From NCBI GenBank assembly GCA_946055365.1, contig CAMGFM010000029.1, positions 1 through 10,311 of the forward strand: DNA of 10,311 nucleotides, written 5' to 3'. This DNA is from an uncultured Prevotella sp. Its GTDB lineage: Bacteria; Bacteroidota; Bacteroidia; Bacteroidales; Bacteroidaceae. Below, one piece after another: positions 5,701-10,311 of this stretch. The translations under genes and the position numbers were made by a program. The notes under the pieces are model-generated. The model saw only the letters and a program-made list of their open reading frames with translations, made no database searches and was not told where the DNA came from. Numbering within the stretch: the stretch's first letter is position 1; the number at the start of each line of letters is the position of its first letter.

Positions 5701-7243
5701 CTACACCGAGGATCTCTCGGCCTATCGTGGCAGCCAGTTTGTGAGAGTGTCGTTTGCGGGTCACTCGGTGGAGACCCTCGAGCAGATAACTGCCTTTGAC
5801 AATGTTGCCATAAACGAAGCCAACGACCGCGACCTCAACACCGTGGCTCTCACGGGTCCTGAGAAGATAAAGAGCGGCGATACGGGTGAGTTTGTACTGT
5901 CGCTCCGCAACTCGGGCAATGTGCCTGTCAACGGGGCTGACTACACTGTGGAGCTTCTGCGTGGCGACGAGGTATGCTCAGAGAGCGCAGGCGTTGACGT
6001 GGATGTGGACATGACGGCAACGGTGAAGCTCACCTGCGTGCCGTCGGTGGCCGATCCCGACATGAGTGTCTACAGCGCGCGCATCAAGTATGACGACGAC
6101 CAGAACATGTCAAACAACGAGAGCGGCACAGTGACCGTGGAGATAGTCATGCCGCTCTATCCGCGCGTCAGCGGTCTCACTGGCGAGAGCGAATACAAGA
6201 AGATAAAGCTCTATTGGGAAGAACCCGACTTCAGCGACATGCCTGCGCAGAGCGTCACCGAGCGTTTTGAGTCCTATGAGTCGTTTATCATAAGCGGCAT
6301 TGGCGACTGGAAGACTGTTGACCGCGACGGACAGAAGACGATAAAGATAACTATTGACGCGTCGTTTGGCCCTCTCGACTATCCGCACACTGGCGAGCCG
6401 ATGGCATTTCAGGTGTTCAACTCTGAGGAGGCTGGCATACCGTTCAGCACATGGGATGCCCACAGCGGCAGTCAGATGCTTGTGGCGTTCAAGTGTGCCT
6501 CTCCCGATGAGGGCGTGACCGAAACGCCAAACGATGACTGGCTTATCTCGCCCGAGCTTAGCGGCGAGGCGCAGACCATATCGTTCTATGCCAAGACGGG
6601 CATGGGCGGCGTGTACACGCCAGAGAGCTTTGAGGTGCTTTATTCCACAACTACGCCCACCGTGGAGGCGTTCACCAGAATTGGCGACACACAGCACATC
6701 AGCAACTATGCCGAATGGGAGGAGTTTAGGGCAGAGCTGCCCGAGGGCGCACGCTATTTCGCCATCAGGTGTGTGTCCGACAGCAAGTTTGCGTTGCTGC
6801 TTGACGACATCACATACATACCTGCCGGTGCCGTGCCCGAGGAAATATCTCTCATGGGTTACAATGTCTATCGCGACAGGCGCAAGATGAACGACGAGCC
6901 GCTGCCTGAGACGCTGTGGAAGGACAAGGACATCACCGCTGGAGAGACCTACACCTATCAGGTGAGCGCAGTCTACGACAAGGGCGAGTCACGTCTCTCC
7001 GACCCCGTGACGGTAGTTAACACGGCCATCAATCCCGTCACCTCGCTCGGCTTGCAGGTATGCACCGCCAAGGGTGTCGTGATGCTCAAGGGTGCCGACG
7101 GTCTGAAGGTGGAGATATACTCTGCCGACGGCGCGTGTGTGTTCAGCACTGCCAGTGCCGCCAACGTCTGCCGCGTGGCCGCCGCAAGGGGTGTCTATGT
7201 GGTGAATGTAGACGGCAAGGCGTTTACGGTGAGCGTGCCGTAA
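2708..7243 (+). CDS. Large secreted multidomain adhesin-like protein with propeller head, Fn3/cleaved-adhesin repeats and T9SS-like tail
   Basis: This protein of about 1511 residues is probably exported to the cell surface; its ligand is unknown. Approximate order: signal peptide 1-26 (ends PMVA); six-bladed-propeller-like region 55-315 with blade phrases such as FDPTTGNLYGVF and GSLYAIDKTSGG; Fn3-like 328-518 with an HGGY motif at 455; cleaved-adhesin/MAM-like 521-674 with DNNNDGSTW at 545-553, as in gingipain adhesin domains; Fn3-like 676-875 with a second HGGY at 807; jelly-roll-like 877-1041; CARDB-like 1042-1154; a choice-of-anchor-J-like domain (DDWLISPEL, Trp1278) inserted in a final Fn3; and a tail from about 1446 (LKVEIYSADG, RGVYVVNVDGKAFTVSV) resembling the type A T9SS sorting domain. 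The frame opens at an ATG at 2666, but 2708 gives a compact signal peptide after an A-rich leader. Domain limits are by eye. Confidence 0.85.
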   Translation: MKKTRNGWLSVLFAACVSWLWLPMVAQKPVDDGSRMAEKERRAALKAGRQDMPTAAPARVAANAPTLYGYVYDSYGPYWGAAGIYSINPKDANDFNCVAEGVKAYGGGTYGGGTYYALDYVEKGSLITFPATLTLYDVSDWSQKKLYYSTTKFENLGADITFDPTTGNLYGVFYDSEYTTCNVFGTIRLGSPNEYSYEVEQIGGSLPERMVAIACNAQGQLYCFGVSGSLYAIDKTSGGTSLIGSTGVDVVPWKQSACCDMTTGTIYWTSMHDYGDNNQDFGLFEVNPATAEAELIGNYSWTGTFNSDCICGLTTFQNVEVSSAPLPPSDLYVDFDGASLSATVTFTMPSTDTGGSSLSGTVDYELYVDGTVQSSGSAQAGSIVEVTAGVAADGMHEFSVLASRGGSASTPVSCSAWAGNDTPCAPKAVNATRGASGAGGTTVYVSWQAVTEGIHGGYVDQTGMSYSVVRMPDGKTVYTGSSTTCSDLVESAVKTVYTYEVTATSAGLEGDKGRSAGLELGEYLGVPYTQDFNDDDSFDDWTVFDNNNDGSTWVHGGGRISYKYNTKNAADDYAFTPGIWLESGNLYHFEFTAYNTSLVEKVAAYVGKSAVASAMTTELVPPTDITYEPRMHNMRGSFKPTQSGMYYFAVKACSDADMSTLYVDDVRISVTPADAPDKPRNLNVWPGAQGGLSAKIKFSAPSVNVAGNTLESIDYCVVERDGQEIARVTDITPGQSVIVSDELSVSQGTHIYKVYAVSGGLVGDFVTMSRYIGLDSPGPVRNLKASEDLDNPGTVVLTWDAPDTGQHGGYVNPDELVYVVSVGYADDEYSTTEKRFEDHLDISAGQAYQGYSVYAVNSAGSGRYVWKTVVGLAGPAYEAPVYESLSGVRMNITPWLPDIINGEIGQAYWTPCDGSYLESGTQDADGGVFSFNAKVLGAASRLSSPKVDISALERPQVSYWVYLTGKSDRLDVQLSADHGEWQTLRSIVLNSDTKGWHRYTEDLSAYRGSQFVRVSFAGHSVETLEQITAFDNVAINEANDRDLNTVALTGPEKIKSGDTGEFVLSLRNSGNVPVNGADYTVELLRGDEVCSESAGVDVDVDMTATVKLTCVPSVADPDMSVYSARIKYDDDQNMSNNESGTVTVEIVMPLYPRVSGLTGESEYKKIKLYWEEPDFSDMPAQSVTERFESYESFIISGIGDWKTVDRDGQKTIKITIDASFGPLDYPHTGEPMAFQVFNSEEAGIPFSTWDAHSGSQMLVAFKCASPDEGVTETPNDDWLISPELSGEAQTISFYAKTGMGGVYTPESFEVLYSTTTPTVEAFTRIGDTQHISNYAEWEEFRAELPEGARYFAIRCVSDSKFALLLDDITYIPAGAVPEEISLMGYNVYRDRRKMNDEPLPETLWKDKDITAGETYTYQVSAVYDKGESRLSDPVTVVNTAINPVTSLGLQVCTAKGVVMLKGADGLKVEIYSADGACVFSTASAANVCRVAAARGVYVVNVDGKAFTVSVP
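3020..3049 (+). repeat. In-frame 15-bp tandem duplication encoding YGGGT twice
   Basis: TACGGCGGCGGCACC is followed directly by TACGGCGGCGGCACA, giving YGGGT-YGGGT near residues 105-114 of the propeller region. The copies differ at one base, and the unit is a multiple of three, so gain or loss by slippage would keep the frame. The paralogue has no equivalent at the matching point. Confidence 0.85.
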
Positions 7244-7280
7244 GGACGCGATAATGGAGAGGGCTTTTTCCAAGAAAGCA

Positions 7281-7368
7281 AGAGTGGAGCTTTGGCGATC
7301 GTAAAGCGGCTCTTTTGCAACAGCAAAGCGGCACTTTTGCTGTCACAAAGCGGCACTTTTGCGACAAG
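7281..7368. repeat. Second array of the 22-bp AAAGNGGCACTTT family
   Basis: Units start exactly every 22 bp at 7281, 7303, 7325 and 7347. Cores are AGAGTGGAGCTTT, AAAGCGGCTCTTT, AAAGCGGCACTTT and AAAGCGGCACTTT, and the last three extend to TTGC. A decayed fifth unit may follow (AAAGGCGATTCTTTC, 7371-7385), and a poor one may precede from 7259. The array starts about 40 bp after the stop codon of the large gene. The best-preserved units are at its 3' side. Unit length and core match the array at 2453-2540 in the same orientation. Confidence 0.88.
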
Positions 7369-7398
7369 AGAAAGGCGATTCTTTCATATAACAATTCA

Positions 7399-7442
7399 GG
7401 AGGGCGGTCTTGAAGCATGACACGCCCTCCCCTCAAGAGGGC
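7399..7442 (+). other. Alternative hairpins sharing a central CGCCCTCC
   Basis: GGAGGGCG (7399-7406) pairs with CGCCCTCC (7423-7430). The stem can extend by GTC/GAC (7407-7409 with 7419-7421) around one bulged A. The central segment can instead pair downstream with GAGGGC (7437-7442), which directly repeats part of the left arm. No T-run follows either stem, so terminator function is not supported. It could be the processed 3' end of the upstream transcript or leader structure of the next gene. Confidence 0.45.
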
Positions 7443-7491
7443 ATAAAACCGTCTGCCGGAGGTCTGTGGCATCAGCCGGAGACAGTGTCGG

Positions 7492-7578
7492 GCTGGCGGT
7501 TTTTGCCGTTACTAATGCTATTAGTACTGTTTTTAATGCGGTTTTTTGCCGTTTTTAATGCGGTCTTTGCCGTTATAT
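7492..7578. repeat. Third family of 21-22-bp tandem repeats, T-rich (GCGGTTTTTGCCGTT)
   Basis: Units begin at 7492, 7514, 7535 and 7557, giving periods of 22, 21 and 22. Units 1, 3 and 4 share GCGGTYTTTGCCGTT with small length changes, and unit 2 is diverged (AATGCTATTAGTACTGTTTTT). AATGCGGT opens units 3 and 4. The T-tracts recur at about two helical turns, so intrinsic DNA curvature is possible. The array ends about 30 bp before the next start codon, so it lies in or over the promoter/leader of that gene. Confidence 0.75.
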
Positions 7579-7608
7579 TAAAGTAAATCAAATTACAAAA
7601 CACTTGAT

Positions 7609-10311
7609 ATGTCACATAAATTAATCCGAATAATCAGCATATTGGTGCTGTGCATGTGCGCCCGCGGCAGTGTGATGGCGCAGCAGAGGGCGTTGCCAGA
7701 GCTTTATGGCAGCGTCATCTTCGCCTACGGTTGGCAGGACATGAGGGATGCGCCCTATGGCATGTATCGTCTGCTGCCCGATGATGCCGCCTCGCTCACG
7801 CCCGAGCATATAGACCCCTCGCTCAGGGCCAACGGCGGCGGAGTGTATATAGACGGTCTCTATCATTTGGTGAGCTATCAGGCCTATGCCGACGGCATAG
7901 AGGTGTGGCTGAGAACCTATGACGCTGACAACGGCTGGACACTTGTGAGGGAAAATAATGTAAACACCACCAACTGCATCTCGTCGGATTTTGCCTATGA
8001 CCCCGTTGGCGACAAGGTGTATGGCTGTTTCGGACGCGGCGATGACAACACAGGACGCTCCTATTACCTTGCCGAGTTTGACGTGTGGACGGGCAAGGTG
8101 ACCCCTGTGGGCGACCTGACAGAGAAACTCTTCACTCTCTCGTGCGACAGGCGAGGCTCGCTCTATGCCATAGGCGAGTATGGCAGCCTCTATGCCGTAG
8201 ACAAGTCTACGGCAAGCCTCACGCTCATAGGCTCTACGGGCAAGAACATCAAGTATGACCAGTCTGCCACCATCGACTATGCCACCGGCAGACTCTATTG
8301 GGTAATGACTCCACACGGCACAGACAGAGACGTGGAGGTGTGTGAGGTCAATACCGCGACGGCAGAGGCCACTACCCTCTCCATACTGCCCGAACACAAC
8401 GAGTTTGTGGGGCTGTTCACCAAGTCGGCGTTCACTCCTGACAACGCCCCAGGCAGAGTGAGTGACGTGCAGACGCTCTCTGCCAGCGGCGAGCTGAGCG
8501 GCGACATATCTTTCGTGGTGCCCTCGCTCACATTCGGCGGCATGCCCCTCTCGGGACAGCTCTCCTACAGGCTGCGCATAGACGATAGCGTGGTGACAGA
8601 GGGCGAGACGCAGGCAGGCAAGAGGGTCAGCGTGCCTGTGACATTGCAGGCAGGCGACCACATATTGAAGATAGAAGTGAGCAATGCCGCAGGCAGGAGC
8701 CCGGTGTGGGCACGACCGATATGGGCAGGCCACGATGTGCCGCAGGCAGTCAATCCCACCGCCACGCTTGGCGGCGACAACATAGTGACAGTGGAGTGGG
8801 GCGCGGCGCAAGGCGTTCATGGCGGGTATATAGACGCTGACAACGTGAGCTACAGAGTGGTGCGCCAGCCCGATGGCGTGACAATATATGAGGGCGGTGC
8901 GACCTCGTGCAGGGAGAGTGCGGAGCTGACACGCTTTGGCGTGTATAAATATGACGTGGAGGCCAGCTGCCCGGGCGTAAAGGGCGAGACGGTCACCACT
9001 GAGGGCATAGTGCTGGGCAAGGAGGCTGCCCTGCCCTATAAGGAGAGCTTTGACAACGCCGCCTCCATGCTCTCTGTGATAGTTGACGATGCCAACGGCG
9101 ACGGCAACACGTGGACTTATGACAACGGCTCGGCATGTTATCCGTTTGCAGAGGCGAGTGCGCTCGACGCTGATGACTGGCTCATCACGCCGCCTTTCAC
9201 TCTCGACACGGAGCATGTGTATAAGCTGTCGCTGCGCGCCGCTTCGGGCGACGGCTATGAAGACCTGCTGTCGGTGTGGACAGGCTCTTCGCCCGACGCT
9301 GGCGGCATGTGCCGTGAGATACTGCCCGCCACCGCCGTCAGCACCACGGCCTATAAGGACATAGCCACGATGTTTGTGCCAGAGAGCGACGGACGCTGCT
9401 TTGTGGGCATACACGCCGAGAGCACATATAGCATGGGCTATTATCTCAATATCGACGACATAGAGTTGAGAGAGCTAACCTCGGTGTATGCCCCCGACAG
9501 CGTGACCTCGCTCAGGGCCATGGCTGCGGGCGAGGGAGAGCTTGCGGCGAGTGTCAGCTTTGACTTGCCGCGTACAGACATCGGCGGCAGACAGCTGTCG
9601 TCGCTCTCGAGCGTGGAGGTGAGGCGCGACAATAATGTCATTGCCACCCTCACCGACGTAAAGCCCGGACAGACGCTTTCCATCGACGACATTGTGACGG
9701 CAGGCGGCACCTACGCCTATAGCGTAGTGGCACACAACGACAGGGGCAAGGGCCTTGAGTCGTCGGTGGCCGTGTGGATTGGCGAGGATGTGCCGGGACC
9801 AGTGGAGAATATAAGGGTGTCGCTCTTCGATGACGGCGAGATAGAGCTTGCGTGGGACGCTCCCGTCAAGGGCAAGCACGGCGGTTATGTCAATGCGTCA
9901 AGCCTCAAGTATGCCATAAGCGACAAGCAGGGCAAGACAGAGATAACCGTGGGCAACACCTATTCTTATTATGCCGAGGCAAAGGACGGCGTGCAGACTC
10001 TCGAGTGGTTTGGCATACAGGCCAGAGGGCCTAAGGGCTATGGTCCCGTGACTCCTGCCGACACGGTGTTTGTGGGTGAGGCCTATGGACTGCCGTTTGA
10101 CGAGTCGTTCAGCCACCGTGGCTTCGACCGCACCCCGTGGATAGCTCAGGAGGGTGAGGGTTTTATATGGAAAAACCTCGCCATGGGGTCTTACACCGAC
10201 CCTCAGGACAATGACGGAGGACTCATGGCTTTCATCAATAGTGCCTCTCACAGCACGGGAGCCCTCATCTCGCCCAAGCTCGACGTGTCGGGGGTGGGCA
10301 ATCCCACGCTC
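7609..10311 (+). CDS. Paralogous secreted propeller/Fn3/cleaved-adhesin protein, N-terminal 901 codons (3' end outside window)
   Basis: The frame stays open from the ATG at 7609 to the window edge. Residues 1-24 are a signal peptide (LIRIISILVL core, ending SVMA before QQ). A propeller-like region (about 35-280) carries GSLYAVDKSTAS, LTLIGSTG and TGRLYW, matching the upstream protein. Fn3-like domains follow, with HGGY at 404; then a cleaved-adhesin-like domain with DANGDGNTW (494-502) and DDWLITPPF (522-530); two more Fn3-like domains with HGGY at 757; and the start of another jelly-roll-like domain (ALISPKLDVSG). HGGY-to-Asp-motif spacing is 90 residues here and in the upstream protein, and HGGY-to-HGGY is 353 versus 352, so the two are collinear paralogues. 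By that alignment about 550 residues are missing, probably including a sorting tail. The A-rich leader supports this start. Surface adhesion or ligand binding is inferred. Confidence 0.85.
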   Translation, partial: MSHKLIRIISILVLCMCARGSVMAQQRALPELYGSVIFAYGWQDMRDAPYGMYRLLPDDAASLTPEHIDPSLRANGGGVYIDGLYHLVSYQAYADGIEVWLRTYDADNGWTLVRENNVNTTNCISSDFAYDPVGDKVYGCFGRGDDNTGRSYYLAEFDVWTGKVTPVGDLTEKLFTLSCDRRGSLYAIGEYGSLYAVDKSTASLTLIGSTGKNIKYDQSATIDYATGRLYWVMTPHGTDRDVEVCEVNTATAEATTLSILPEHNEFVGLFTKSAFTPDNAPGRVSDVQTLSASGELSGDISFVVPSLTFGGMPLSGQLSYRLRIDDSVVTEGETQAGKRVSVPVTLQAGDHILKIEVSNAAGRSPVWARPIWAGHDVPQAVNPTATLGGDNIVTVEWGAAQGVHGGYIDADNVSYRVVRQPDGVTIYEGGATSCRESAELTRFGVYKYDVEASCPGVKGETVTTEGIVLGKEAALPYKESFDNAASMLSVIVDDANGDGNTWTYDNGSACYPFAEASALDADDWLITPPFTLDTEHVYKLSLRAASGDGYEDLLSVWTGSSPDAGGMCREILPATAVSTTAYKDIATMFVPESDGRCFVGIHAESTYSMGYYLNIDDIELRELTSVYAPDSVTSLRAMAAGEGELAASVSFDLPRTDIGGRQLSSLSSVEVRRDNNVIATLTDVKPGQTLSIDDIVTAGGTYAYSVVAHNDRGKGLESSVAVWIGEDVPGPVENIRVSLFDDGEIELAWDAPVKGKHGGYVNASSLKYAISDKQGKTEITVGNTYSYYAEAKDGVQTLEWFGIQARGPKGYGPVTPADTVFVGEAYGLPFDESFSHRGFDRTPWIAQEGEGFIWKNLAMGSYTDPQDNDGGLMAFINSASHSTGALISPKLDVSGVGNPTL

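Larger units (their letters stand above)
7244..7608. other. Intergenic region between the two large paralogues
   Basis: These 365 bases have no supportable gene. They hold the 22-bp array at 7281-7368, the alternative hairpins at 7399-7442, two copies of GCCGGAG 20 bp apart (7455 and 7475), the T-rich 22-bp array (7492-7578), and an A-rich stretch (7580-7606) before the next ATG. No convincing TTTG-N19-21-TAnnTTTG promoter was found. The length and structure suggest that the second large gene is not simply the next gene of a tight operon. Confidence 0.7.

Noticed and set aside
7609..7680. Lipoprotein signal in the second paralogue
   Set aside because: Two cysteines lie near the end of the hydrophobic core (LVLCMCARG), but the residues before them do not form a convincing lipobox, and a good signal peptidase I site (VMA before QQ) follows.
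7621..9414. 597-codon open frame on the minus strand
   Set aside because: It lies wholly antisense to the second paralogue, whose plus-strand translation shows a signal peptide and domain motifs shared with its neighbour. The antisense translation is His/Arg/Ala-rich with no recognisable family, as expected for a shadow of biased codon use.

Overview
The window looks like a chromosomal stretch from a member of the Bacteroidales (phylum Bacteroidota), perhaps Prevotellaceae or Muribaculaceae. The signs are an exact Bacteroidetes-type promoter (TTTG-N20-TAATTTTG) upstream of gpmI, A-rich leaders without a Shine-Dalgarno sequence before every start, heavy use of ATA and TAT codons in otherwise GC-rich genes, and large secreted multidomain proteins, one ending in a type IX secretion (T9SS)-like C-terminal domain. 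The genus call is only a guess.

Layout: (1) 1-416, minus strand: 5' part of gpmI, the cofactor-independent phosphoglycerate mutase, cut by the window edge. (2) 417-756: divergent intergenic region with a good gpmI promoter, a weaker plus-strand -7 box and a 22-bp tandem duplication. (3) 757-1824, plus strand: secreted M28-family zinc peptidase. (4) 1973-2350, plus strand: ridA, enamine/imine deaminase. (5) 2351-2707: intergenic region with a possible ridA terminator, an exact 22-bp-period array, and a 5' leader of four mutually complementary segments ending next to a start codon. (6) 2708-7243, plus strand: an approximately 1511-residue secreted protein made of a beta-propeller-like head, fibronectin-III-like domains, cleaved-adhesin/choice-of-anchor-J-like domains and a T9SS-like tail. 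(7) 7244-7608: intergenic region with a second copy of the 22-bp array, alternative hairpins and a different 22-bp-period array. (8) 7609-10311, plus strand: first 901 codons of a collinear paralogue of the previous protein, running off the window.

The first three genes are ordinary metabolism and peptide turnover with no visible functional link to the adhesin-like pair. The pair is probably an exported cell-surface locus: two neighbouring paralogues with separate long leaders that may be expressed independently. The least explained material is non-coding. Four tandem arrays with a 21-22-bp period, in three unrelated sequence families, occupy three intergenic gaps, and the leader of the first large gene has the 1:2 / 2:3 / 3:4 pairing logic of an RNA switch. 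Neither can be tied to a known system from sequence alone.
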